From: Trichodesmium sp. MAG_R04
Lineage (GTDB): Bacteria; Cyanobacteriota; Cyanobacteriia; Cyanobacteriales; Microcoleaceae
Direction: 5' to 3'
NCBI GenBank assembly: GCA_023356515.1
Contig: JAKQYG010000002.1
Coordinates: 1-33,398 of the forward strand
DNA length: 33,398 nucleotides
The notes below the pieces were generated by a model. That model did not search any database, was not told the DNA's origin, and was given only the letters and a program-made list of their open reading frames with translations. The translations under genes and the position numbers were made by a program. Shown one piece after another: positions 6,446-14,492 of this stretch. Each line of letters starts with the position of its first letter. Within the stretch, counting starts at the first letter, position 1.

Positions 6446-8518
6446 ATGGCCAAAATATATAATCGCATTAATCATCACAACCAAAATCCAGAAGATGCTG
6501 ACCAAAAAATTATCAGTCAAAATGAGATAATAGGGGTAATGTCTAAATGTCCACCTATACTCAAAGAACGCTACCAAGGTATCAAACCCTTAGGTGAAAG
6601 GGTATGGAATCATACATTTCTCGCTATTGACCAGAATAAACCTTCTAAGCCGCTGTGTATTATCAAAGAGTTTGTCAACTCGGACAACAGAAAAGACCTC
6701 ATTTCTCAGGGTCAAGAAGTTGTTCCAACATTTTTTAGCTGTGACCTAGTACAGCTAGACAAAATTGGCAAACATCCCCAGATTCCAGAACTATTAGCAT
6801 CTGTAGAACATGATGGCCACCGTTATTTAGTACAAGAATATATTGAAGGCTCTAATCTGGCCACAGAACTTATAGAACATGGTGTCTTTGGTGAAAGTCA
6901 AATTTTGCAAATATTGAGTCAATTATTACCAGTTTTGGAGTTTATCCACGACCATCACTTGATTCATGGAGATATTAAACCAGAAAATATCATTTGTCGC
7001 ACAAAACAAGGAACAAATACTGAGGAATTTGTTTTAGTTGATTTTGGGGTAACTATCTGCGCTACTGAAAATTTATTATCAATAGGAAGTATTAATGGTT
7101 CTGCTGAATATGCTGCCCCAGAACAAACACAGGGAAAAGTATACCCTAACAGTGACATATATAGTTTAGGTACAACTTGTCTGCATCTATTAACAATGGT
7201 TTCATCCTTTGAACTGTTTGATATTAAAGCAGAAAAGTGGGTATGGCGAGATTATTTGAAACATCCTATAAGTAGATATCTTGGTCGTATCTTAGATAAA
7301 ATGGTGCAACGAGACCATCGTCAAAGATATCAATCTGTAGCAGAAATTATTAAAGACATCAAGTATGGACTTACACCAGTAGATGTTATACTGCAAAAAC
7401 AAAATTGGAATATAACTATTTGGGGAGCAGTAGCGATCGCTTTCATCTCATTAGTTATTAGTTCTCGTGTACCATCTCCTAAACCTCAGCCATCATTTTC
7501 TTCATCCTCCAAAACTACGACTATTCCTAATCAGAAGCGAAATTTCCCCCAAGCAAAAATAGAGGAGGAGTATGCAACTAAACTTCCGTTACTAAAAACA
7601 AATACAGGAATAAAAGACCTGCTTTCTCCACTGCAAACTTTGGCAACAACTTCTGGTCCAGTGTGGTCGATCGCAACTAACCCTGATGGTGATATTGTTG
7701 CTAGTGGTGGTACAGATGGGAGTATTCAACTATTGTATTTGCACAGCGGGCAAAATTTTGGTAAATTATCAGGACATGAGGGACCCGTATGGTCTGTTGC
7801 TATTAGTCCAGATGGTGGTACTCTCGTTAGTGCTAGTAGTGATAGAACGGTAAAAATTTGGAATCTAGATACTCGTAGATTGAAAAATACTTTGTCTGGT
7901 CATCTTAAAGATGTTTTCTCTGTAGCTATTAGCCCAGACGGCAATATTATCGCAAGTGTCAGTAAAGATAAAACTATTAGACTGTGGGATATCCATAGTG
8001 GTCTACCGTTACATATTCTTGATGAACATTCAGATGAAGTTCAGTCTGTTGCTTTCAGTTCTGATGGCAAAACCTTAGCTAGTGGTAGCAATGATGGTAC
8101 TGTTAAACTATGGAATTGGCGTGATGGTAGACTGCGGCACACGCTAAAGGGACACCAGAAACCTGTGTGGTCGGTTGCTATTAGTCCCGATGGTAAGACT
8201 TTAGCTAGTGGTAGCTGGGATAATACTATTAAACTTTGGGATATCAATAGTAATAGCATGCATTTTAAACGTACTTTGATTGGTCATTCTGAGAAAGTGC
8301 AATCTCTCCAGTTCAGTCCGGATGGTGATACCTTAGCTAGTGGAGATTTTGGTGGTACGATCAAACTCTGGCAAATTAACACAGGTGGTTTGATGGGAAC
8401 CCTTAAAGAACATTCTTCTTTTGTGAATTTAACCTTTGACCCTCGAGGCAAAACATTAATCAGTGGCAGTTTTGATGACACAATTAAGGTGTGGCGCTTT
8501 TATCCTTTCAGATTCTAA
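6446..8518 (+). CDS. Membrane-anchored Ser/Thr protein kinase with seven WD40 repeats
   Basis: The 690-residue protein has a kinase domain (about residues 38-310), one membrane span (about 320-338, TIWGAVAIAFISLVISS) and a C-terminal beta-propeller of seven WD40 repeats (about 395-690). Kinase hallmarks are the ATP-anchoring Lys in CIIKEF (about 74), HGDIKPENII with the catalytic Asp, DFG in LVDFGVT, AAPEQ and SDIYSLG. The expected glycine-rich loop (usually LGEGGFG in cyanobacterial relatives) reads LGERVWN, so nucleotide binding may be altered. WD units end in typical KIWN, RLWD and KLWN strands. The ATG at 6446 adds about 35 residues before the kinase domain, and MSKCPPILKERY at 6539 is another possible start. 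Target and signal are unknown. Confidence 0.93.
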   Translation: MAKIYNRINHHNQNPEDADQKIISQNEIIGVMSKCPPILKERYQGIKPLGERVWNHTFLAIDQNKPSKPLCIIKEFVNSDNRKDLISQGQEVVPTFFSCDLVQLDKIGKHPQIPELLASVEHDGHRYLVQEYIEGSNLATELIEHGVFGESQILQILSQLLPVLEFIHDHHLIHGDIKPENIICRTKQGTNTEEFVLVDFGVTICATENLLSIGSINGSAEYAAPEQTQGKVYPNSDIYSLGTTCLHLLTMVSSFELFDIKAEKWVWRDYLKHPISRYLGRILDKMVQRDHRQRYQSVAEIIKDIKYGLTPVDVILQKQNWNITIWGAVAIAFISLVISSRVPSPKPQPSFSSSSKTTTIPNQKRNFPQAKIEEEYATKLPLLKTNTGIKDLLSPLQTLATTSGPVWSIATNPDGDIVASGGTDGSIQLLYLHSGQNFGKLSGHEGPVWSVAISPDGGTLVSASSDRTVKIWNLDTRRLKNTLSGHLKDVFSVAISPDGNIIASVSKDKTIRLWDIHSGLPLHILDEHSDEVQSVAFSSDGKTLASGSNDGTVKLWNWRDGRLRHTLKGHQKPVWSVAISPDGKTLASGSWDNTIKLWDINSNSMHFKRTLIGHSEKVQSLQFSPDGDTLASGDFGGTIKLWQINTGGLMGTLKEHSSFVNLTFDPRGKTLISGSFDDTIKVWRFYPFRF

Positions 8519-8567
8519 AGTTTTTTTGGATGACAAATACCTAATATTACAGAGATAATTGGGGTTT

Positions 8568-8701
8568 GCTGAAAAAGTCTTGTTAAGAATTAGGGAACCT
8601 ACCTCCCCTAATCCCTCCGGGAAGTGAAATGGAGTTAGTCGGATATATTTTTCCTTGAATTTTTCTGGCATGGAAGTGCCCGAGATACTAACTTTTTCAG
8701 C
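8568..8701 (+). mobile_element. Miniature inverted-repeat element, family B, copy 1
   Basis: This 134-bp non-coding element is bounded by GCTGAAAAAGT (8568-8578) and ACTTTTTCAGC (8691-8701). The right half (TTTTTCTGGCATGG, then GCCCGAGATACTAACT) is similar to the right half of the copy at 11520-11673. It lies between the kinase and pentapeptide genes. Confidence 0.7.
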
Positions 8702-8828
8702 TTGAAGGAGCTAAAACCCGGTAGTTTTTTCGATCAAAAAAGGCTAATATATTTATGTGTCAATGCTTTTATATTTAATCAGCAAGTCCTATTTAAGGAT
8801 GTTTACTATCCAGTCAAAAACTACTGTA

Positions 8829-9332
8829 ATGGCTAAAACCAAAGTCAAAATATTAATAACAAGTCTATTAGTTTCACTAGCTTTTGCCACACCTGTAGTC
8901 GCATACACAAAGTGGCAAGCACGAGTTTTAAAACGCTCAAAAGAATGTTTAGACTGTGACCTTTCCAATATAAACCTCAGTAATTCTAATTATCAAAAAA
9001 TGAATGTAACTGGCTCAGTATTGCGGAATGCTGAGTTCTCCAATACAAATCTTGAAAAAGCCAATTTTACTAATACAGATTTAACAGAAGCAGAATTCGA
9101 TAGCGCCAACTTACAAGAAGCTAACTTACAGGAGTCTATTCTCAAATCAGCTAACTTTTGGGGTGCAAATCTCCAGAAGGCCAATTTACGCGGAGCTAAT
9201 TTAACAGAGACTATTTTTTGGGATGCTGATTTAAGAGGGGCAAACTTACGAGACACCGATATTAGCAATGCCAGCTTTATTGATGCTCAGCTAAAAGGTG
9301 CAATTTTACCCGATGGTACTGTATATCCTTAA
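8829..9332 (+). CDS. Exported pentapeptide-repeat protein
   Basis: The open frame begins at 8757, but the ATG at 8829 is preferred because it opens a normal signal peptide (MAKTKVKILITSLLVSLAFA, cleavage likely after VVA). The mature part starts RSKECLDCDLSNINLSNSNY and continues with about 20 A(D/N)LXX-type pentapeptides, such as ANLQE, ANLRG and ADLRG, forming a right-handed beta helix. The CxxCDLS opening before the repeats is common in cyanobacterial exported members. It is 168 residues from that start. Location in the periplasm or thylakoid lumen is inferred, and the function is unknown, as for most of this family. Confidence 0.9.
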   Translation: MAKTKVKILITSLLVSLAFATPVVAYTKWQARVLKRSKECLDCDLSNINLSNSNYQKMNVTGSVLRNAEFSNTNLEKANFTNTDLTEAEFDSANLQEANLQESILKSANFWGANLQKANLRGANLTETIFWDADLRGANLRDTDISNASFIDAQLKGAILPDGTVYP

Positions 9333-9698
9333 GAAATAATCATTATTAGTTAGGACTTACCTATGAACGCTATTGGTAGTGGCGTGTCAAGCTTAAAATA
9401 GTGTATTAGCCTTAGAGGCAAGAAGTTATGACCACAGACCATCAGGCGATCGCTAATTATCTGTTCTGGAGGTGTTTGATAAGATTATAGAAAGAGAATA
9501 TTTAGCATAAAAATTATATACCTATTCTTCCCGCCCAGCCTTTCTATTTCAGTATTCTTGCCGTTGATAAAATAGGTAAAAGAAGGATCTAGGTATCTTC
9601 ATATTAATAAATACTTTCTTACCCTCCTTTCAACTCAGAATAATTATTACTTTAAGTTCTTGCAATCGAGTTGAATTAATTTTATCCAAGTACTTAGT
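9333..9698. other. Intergenic stretch with decayed element ends
   Basis: The region holds TTAGGACTTACC at 9351, a probable decayed family A end, and a HIP1 octamer at 9446. A 20-codon frame follows from the ATG at 9428 (MTTDHQAIANYLFWRC). It has no ribosome binding site I trust and no recognisable homology, so I do not call it a gene. Confidence 0.35.
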
Positions 9699-10016
9699 AT
9701 GACTATTTTATTATTAAAAAAACTAGGTTTTGTTGCGTTGATAGCTTTATGTTTAACTACATTTTTTGAGTATCCTTCTTTCTCAAAAAACTATACTAAA
9801 AATCAAAAATTTTCAGCCAATAAAAATAAGATATTCAAACTTAACAAACCTCAATCTGTTAAAAAACATACAAATCAACATACAAGAAATGGAATGCAAG
9901 TCTTTAAAGATGGGTGTATTATCAAAAGCTTGAAATTAAGAAATGGCATCAATCTCAAAACACAACAAAACTGTCTCGTACATAACGTTTCTAAATTGGA
10001 TGTGAAAACCGAATAG
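9699..10016 (+). CDS. Small exported hypothetical protein
   Basis: The product has 105 residues. It opens with a plausible signal peptide (basic LLLKKLG, hydrophobic FVALIALCLTTFF, possible cleavage near SFS) and continues as a Lys/Asn-rich chain with two Cys residues (CIIKSL and NCLVHN). I do not recognise a domain. It lies on the same strand as and 109 bp upstream of the pilus ATPase gene, which may be coincidence. The signal-like start supports a real gene, but the composition is close to that of AT-rich non-coding DNA. Confidence 0.45.
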   Translation: MTILLLKKLGFVALIALCLTTFFEYPSFSKNYTKNQKFSANKNKIFKLNKPQSVKKHTNQHTRNGMQVFKDGCIIKSLKLRNGINLKTQQNCLVHNVSKLDVKTE

Positions 10017-10125
10017 ATCAGAAGTTGAATATCATTTATTACAATATATGCTGATAATTCTATCTATACTTCAATCCCAACTATAATAAAAAGTATTCAA
10101 GCGGATATGATAACTAATAACTGAA

Positions 10126-11421
10126 ATGACGCAAACACCACCACCTCGTCCCCCAGTTCCACCACGTCCAGGAAACCGTGGTTTACCACCTCGTCCCCCA
10201 GCTCCACCACCTCCAGGAGCACAAAAACAACCAGCAGCTTCTCCAAAACCTTCCAATTTTCCACCAGTATCACCTCCAAGTCCTGGTGAAACGATTCTTC
10301 CAAAGGGAACTGCAGCAAAAAAGCAGACAGGAATTTCTTCGGGTGTAGAACTTGGACTCGGACAAGTAAAATTGACAGAAATTATCCAGCGGGCTGACCA
10401 AGAGGGAATTTCTGATGTTCACTTGGGTGTAAATGAAATACCAAGATTTCGCAAGCGTGGCGACCTTATACCAATTGATTATCCAAAGACTGACTTAGGT
10501 ACTTTTATGAGTTGGCTGCGGGAAATTATCAAGGATGATGAAATTCGGTTATTTCAGGAAAATCTGGACTTTGACGGTGCGGCTGACCTAGGTTTTGTCC
10601 GAATACGGATTAGCTTATTTGATTCTCTTGCAGGGCCGGCCATGGTATTACGACTTATTAGTGCGAAAATTCTCAAGATGGATCAACTCAGGTTGCCAGA
10701 AGTTTTTAAGAAAGTTTGTTACTACCATAAAGGATTACTTTTGGTAACAGGGCCAACAGGTTCTGGTAAGTCCACTACTATGGCAGCGATGATTGATTTT
10801 ATGAATGATACTTTTCCTTATCACATCATCACTATTGAAGACCCTGTAGAATTTGTCCACGAAAGCCGGAAAGCTTTGATCAAACACCGAGAAGTAGGTA
10901 GACATACGCTAAAATTTTTCAATGCCCTCAAAGGTGCTCTCCGTCAAGACCCCGACCTTATGCTAGTTGGAGAAATTCGGGATAAGGAAACGGTGGGAAT
11001 TGCCATTAAGGCAGCATCTACAGGGCACTTGGTGATGGGTACTTTACACACTAACAGTGCAGTCAAAACTATTACTCGTATTCTGGATATGTTTTCTGCG
11101 GAAGAACAACCAGCAATTAAATTGGCTCTTTCAGAAATTCTAGTAGCGATTATTGCTCAGTTGTTATGTAAAACTACTGATGGAAAACGAGCGGCTTTCC
11201 ATGATATTTTGATTAATACTGATGTAGTTAAGGAGTACATCCTCAAAGATCAGTATGAAGAAATTCAGGAGATCATGCTTAAAGATACTTATGAAGGTAT
11301 GACTACCATGAACAGGTCTTTATATCAACTTTATCTAGATGGTAGAATTACTGAAGAGATAGCAATCAATCAGTCACCTTCCCCAAACGAAATGGCTCAA
11401 ATGCTAAGGGGCAGAATTTAA
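10126..11421 (+). CDS. pilT: Type IV pilus retraction-type ATPase, PilT/PilU family, with proline-rich N-terminus
   Basis: This hexameric motor ATPase of twitching motility is cytosolic at the pilus base. The 431-residue product has a Pro-rich leader (residues about 1-55, repeats of PPRPPxPP) and then the PilT core. The core contains Walker A GPTGSGKSTTMAAM, the Asp box IITIEDPVEFVH, Walker B DPDLMLVGEIRD and the His box HLVMGTLHTNSA. The C-terminus (EIQEIMLKDTYEGMTTMNRS, then YLDGRITEE) resembles PilU and cyanobacterial PilT2 more than the PilT1 AIREGKTHQ motif. The leader is encoded by near-identical DNA repeats. No pilB or pilC is adjacent. Confidence 0.9.
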   Translation: MTQTPPPRPPVPPRPGNRGLPPRPPAPPPPGAQKQPAASPKPSNFPPVSPPSPGETILPKGTAAKKQTGISSGVELGLGQVKLTEIIQRADQEGISDVHLGVNEIPRFRKRGDLIPIDYPKTDLGTFMSWLREIIKDDEIRLFQENLDFDGAADLGFVRIRISLFDSLAGPAMVLRLISAKILKMDQLRLPEVFKKVCYYHKGLLLVTGPTGSGKSTTMAAMIDFMNDTFPYHIITIEDPVEFVHESRKALIKHREVGRHTLKFFNALKGALRQDPDLMLVGEIRDKETVGIAIKAASTGHLVMGTLHTNSAVKTITRILDMFSAEEQPAIKLALSEILVAIIAQLLCKTTDGKRAAFHDILINTDVVKEYILKDQYEEIQEIMLKDTYEGMTTMNRSLYQLYLDGRITEEIAINQSPSPNEMAQMLRGRI

Positions 11422-11519
11422 AATCTACATTTCGTGCTTCATAATGTATTACAAAAAGATATGTAGATTATCATCACAATTTTAGTCAATAACTCAGTAA
11501 ATATTTATACTTAAGGTTT

Positions 11520-11673
11520 GCTGAAAAAGTTTTTTCAGGCTAGGAGTAAAGAGTAGTAAATAGCTAATAGGGAGTCAAAAGTATTGAGAAATAGGAATTA
11601 CATAGAAGGTGGTAGTAATAATTGTCCCTTAACTTTTCTGTCATGTTCAGCCCGAAATCCTAACTTTTTCAGC
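11520..11673 (+). mobile_element. Miniature inverted-repeat element, family B, copy 2
   Basis: A 154-bp non-coding element is bounded by GCTGAAAAAGT (11520-11530) and ACTTTTTCAGC (11663-11673). Flanking bases GGTTT outside both ends may extend the inverted repeat. Its right half matches copy 1. It appears inserted between the pilT-like gene and a terminator at 11718. Confidence 0.7.
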
Positions 11674-11717
11674 TTAAACCAGCAAAAAGCTGCATTACCG
11701 AAAAATTGGGTTTAAAG

Positions 11718-11746
11718 GCTCGCCCATAAGCGGGCGACTTTTTAGT
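11718..11746 (+). terminator. Rho-independent-type terminator downstream of the pilus ATPase gene
   Basis: The stem TCGCCC (11720-11725) / GGGCGA (11732-11737) is followed by CTTTTTAG and a later T7 run. The leader ACCGAAAAATTGGGTTTAAA precedes it, as at the petL terminator. It would end plus-strand transcription from the pilus gene about 300 bp upstream, with the family B element in between. Confidence 0.65.
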
Positions 11747-11823
11747 TGATTTTTTTCACAGGTTATGTTACTTTCCTTTTTAGTTCACAAGAAATATATA
11801 ATATATTTATTAGTATTTATTAG

Positions 11824-11972
11824 TCGCGGGTGGGCAATCCGAGACAAAAAACGGACATTGGGGCCAGCAGCCAGACTACTGCCAAAGTAGCAGCAGCCTG
11901 TGAAATTTCAACCCGTCAAGGAGCTAGGGCTCGGTAGTAAATCCGGTGCCTTTAGGTCGGAGAAGATGTCAA
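11824..11972 (+). mobile_element. IS200/IS605-type remnant: TnpB C-terminal tail plus right end
   Basis: An open stretch reads VGNPRQKTDIGASSQTT and continues for about 17 more residues to a TAG at 11935. This resembles the low-complexity C-terminal tails of cyanobacterial TnpB proteins. It is followed by CCGGTGCCTTTAGGTCGG and AGAAGATGTCAA, a right-end-like hairpin region. The rest of tnpB and the left end are gone. In intact elements the TnpB guide RNA is encoded in just this stretch. Family assignment is from resemblance. Confidence 0.45.
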
Positions 11973-12149
11973 AGTCTCTATTATTCTAATACCTATCAAT
12001 ACTTAATGTCATATGTATTTTTACTTACAAAGTTAAGTTCATAGTTATTATCAGACAAGGTTTTCAATCCCTGGTTTGAGATGCTACATTTTGAAGTCCG
12101 GAATGTTGGTTAAAAATTTGGAATCTACTTTCAATCTCCCATAAAAAAC

Positions 12150-13274
12150 TCAAAATTTTTTCTTTTCCTGATACAAATAACCTTCTAATAAATAATCACA
12201 ACCAACAGTACGTATACTAACATTTTCTAACTCTAAAGCCTGCGTCATTTTAGTTAATCCTAAATCTCCTACAGGTGAAGGTGCTATTTCTCCACCAATA
12301 ATTTTCGGAGCAATAAAAGCACAGATCTTCTGTACTGTACCATCAGCGATCGCTCTAGAAGCTAGAGTTCCCCCACACTCCCAAAGTACAGAAAGAAATC
12401 CGCGATCGTAAAGATTAGACATTACTACTGCTGGAGTTAAAGTCGAAAATTCTAAAACTTCTACCCCTTTTTGCCTCAAATATTCCTGAAATTCTCGATT
12501 AGAATCTATTTCTGTAAATACCAAAGTTTGAGCTTCACTAACATCCCATAAATTAGCCACTGTGGGCAAATCTAAACTACGACTCATAACCACCCGCAAA
12601 GGATTATCAGTTTGAGTGCTGCGACTTGTTAAAAAAGGGTTATCCCGTCGAACTGTATTGCCTCCAATAATTACAGCATCACAAGCAACTCGTAAATTAT
12701 GTACTTCGCTCCGTGCTTCCTGAGATGTGACCCATGCACTATGACCTATAGTAGTAGCAATTTTGCCATCAATAGTCATCGCATATTTCAAAATTCCAAA
12801 AGGACAATGGTAAAGCATTCGGTGAAGAAAAGCTTCATTCAATTTGCGACATTCTGCCTTCAATACTCCCACCACTACTTCTATACCAGCATCCTGCAAC
12901 TTTACTACACCAGTACCTGCCACCAGAGGATTAGGATCAATCATACCAATAACTACCCTTGCTACACCTGCTGCAATCAAAGCATCTGTACAAGGTGGTG
13001 TCCTTCCATAATGATTACATGGTTCTAAATTAACATAAACAGTAGCTCCTCTTGCTTTTTCCCCCGCCTCTCTAAGAGCAAAAACTTCGGCATGAGGATA
13101 ACCTGCACCAGGATGAAATCCCTCACCCAAAGTTTGGCCATTTTTAATGATTACACAACCCACCAAAGGATTAGGAGCAGTCTTTCCTAGAGCGCTTCGG
13201 GCAAGTTCTAGACAATGAGCCATAATTAAGCGATCAAGCTGATCTTGATTTTCACTCTCGTAAAATTTGAACAT
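12150..13274 (-). CDS. ribD: Bifunctional riboflavin biosynthesis deaminase/reductase RibD
   Basis: The 374-residue enzyme catalyses the second and third steps of riboflavin synthesis: deamination of the GTP-derived diaminopyrimidine, then NADPH reduction of the ribosyl side chain. The deaminase half (about residues 10-145) has the zinc site HAEVFAL and PCNHYGRTPPCTDALI. The reductase half (about 150-365) opens with LKYAMTIDGKIATTIGHSAW and includes IIGGNTVRRDNPFL and the C-terminal IIGGEIAPSPVGD. Length and domain order are normal. It supplies FMN/FAD precursors, but I see no FMN riboswitch upstream. Confidence 0.97.
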   Translation of the reverse strand: MFKFYESENQDQLDRLIMAHCLELARSALGKTAPNPLVGCVIIKNGQTLGEGFHPGAGYPHAEVFALREAGEKARGATVYVNLEPCNHYGRTPPCTDALIAAGVARVVIGMIDPNPLVAGTGVVKLQDAGIEVVVGVLKAECRKLNEAFLHRMLYHCPFGILKYAMTIDGKIATTIGHSAWVTSQEARSEVHNLRVACDAVIIGGNTVRRDNPFLTSRSTQTDNPLRVVMSRSLDLPTVANLWDVSEAQTLVFTEIDSNREFQEYLRQKGVEVLEFSTLTPAVVMSNLYDRGFLSVLWECGGTLASRAIADGTVQKICAFIAPKIIGGEIAPSPVGDLGLTKMTQALELENVSIRTVGCDYLLEGYLYQEKKKF

Positions 13275-13400
13275 CTTCAGATTTTTAGTTTCAAGTTAAA
13301 CATTAGGAATCTATGAAAAAAATAAGCTGTAGGATTTGATGGTAACTGATAACTTAGAATCCTCTAGATTAAGATATTGGTTTGTTATTAGTTTGTTTGA

Positions 13401-13832
13401 CTATTTTAATGCTGCTTTTAGAGCATGCCAGCTTAATAAAACACATTTAATTCTGATAGGAAACTGAGAAACTCCTTGAAATATACTTAGCTTTCGTAAA
13501 TCATCTGAAAGAACAATTTTTCCTTTGAGCATTTGGCGAAATTTTTCTATTATTTCTAAGGTTTCTTCTCTAGTTTTTCCTGATAATGTTTCTGCCATTA
13601 AATCTGCTGAGGCAATGGTTAATGCACAACCTTTTCCTTGAAATTTTATATCTTCTATGATCTGATTTGTTTGGTTAAATTTTATTGTTAATTCGATACT
13701 ATCACCACAAATAGGATTATTTCCTGTCTGATGCTGATGTATTGGGTTAGTTTTGCCTTTGTTTCGTGGTTGTTTAGAACGTTCGAGAATAGCTTGATAT
13801 TGGAGGTTGCGAAGATGATTTTGGGTATTCAT
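13401..13832 (-). CDS. sufU: SufU/IscU-type Fe-S cluster scaffold protein
   Basis: The 143-residue NifU_N-domain protein has the SufU layout: LQYQAILERSKQPRNKG at the N-terminus, the first ligand Cys and neighbouring Asp in NPICGDSIEL, the second Cys in FQGKGCALTIASADLM with an extended spacing between cysteines, and the third Cys in IRIKCVLLSWHALK. All three ligand cysteines and the Asp are kept, so it should bind zinc or a cluster and receive sulfur from a cysteine desulfurase. It is the last gene of a minus-strand run with xdhC and the cytidylyltransferase, 67 bp after the latter. The desulfurase is not in the window. Confidence 0.88.
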   Translation of the reverse strand: MNTQNHLRNLQYQAILERSKQPRNKGKTNPIHQHQTGNNPICGDSIELTIKFNQTNQIIEDIKFQGKGCALTIASADLMAETLSGKTREETLEIIEKFRQMLKGKIVLSDDLRKLSIFQGVSQFPIRIKCVLLSWHALKAALK

Positions 13833-13899
13833 AATAAGTTAATTCCATTAAATTTATATATTATAAAATATATAAATAGGATTGCTATAATTAAATATA

Positions 13900-14492
13900 T
13901 CACAAGTTTGTTAATCGTTCATAATCAGCAAAAGTATCAATATCTATTTCTCCTTTGGGAAAATCAACAGCTGCGGCCATGTGAGAATAATTTTTTATAA
14001 TTTGCTTAGCACCTTTTGCTGTTTTTAAGTTTAGCATTTCCGGGAAAAATTTAGAACTAAATAAAGCAGGAACTCCAAAAGTATTAGCATATTTACAAGC
14101 AACTATTTCCTTATCATTTAAATGATAAACATCAATAATTTTTTTGATGATTTGAGTAGAAAGAAAAGGCTGATCGCACACCATTAGTACTGTTGCTATT
14201 ATTTTTTTTTTGTAGCCTTTAGGCTATTAATACCAACTTTTATCGAAGTATTCATTCCCTCTTGCCAATCAGAGTTTTTGACAATTTTTACAGGTAAATT
14301 TCTAACTTCAGGAAATATCAAATCAGCATAAGCACCCAAGACTACAACAATTGGTGCACAACCAGAATTAACAGCAACTTTTACAGTATTAAAAATCAAA
14401 CTATGGTTTTGATAAATTAATAATTGTTTCGGTTGACCTAAACGCGTTGAAGCACCAGCAGCTAAAATTATGATTCCGATAGATTTATCCAT
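13900..14492 (-). pseudogene. MocA/MobA-like molybdenum cofactor nucleotidyltransferase, frameshifted at an A10 run
   Basis: The 5' part starts at the ATG at 14492, overlapping the xdhC stop by a few bases. It encodes DKSIGIIILAAGASTRLGQP (nucleotide-binding signature LAAGxSxRxG), then QLLIYQNHSLI, and reaches a stop just after a run of ten A residues (T run at 14202-14211). The 3' part continues in another frame: IIATVLMVCDQPFLS, FGVPALFSSKFF and GAKQIIKNYS, ending at 13900. An eleventh A (or loss of two) would restore one protein of about 197 residues, the family's normal length. These enzymes add CMP to molybdopterin for xanthine-dehydrogenase-family enzymes. The break could be a true mutation, a sequencing error or a slippage site. 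Coupling to xdhC is typical. Confidence 0.85.

Larger units (their letters stand above)
11422..12149. other. 728-bp intergenic region of mobile-element debris
   Basis: In order it contains family B element copy 2, a terminator hairpin with a conserved leader, a TnpB-tail/IS605-like right end, and about 170 bp with no visible features before the ribD stop. Nothing is coding apart from the TnpB-like tail. Confidence 0.6.

Noticed and set aside
8041..8481. Minus-strand frames within the WD40 region
   Set aside because: They are shadows of the repeated WD40 codons.
8993..9268. Minus-strand frame opposite the pentapeptide repeats
   Set aside because: It is a periodic antisense artefact of the repeats. 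The sense strand has a signal peptide and family signatures.
10071..10318. Two minus-strand frames, one glycine-rich and one Val/Glu-rich, opposite the pilus ATPase start
   Set aside because: They are mirror images of the proline-rich leader codons and have no independent support.
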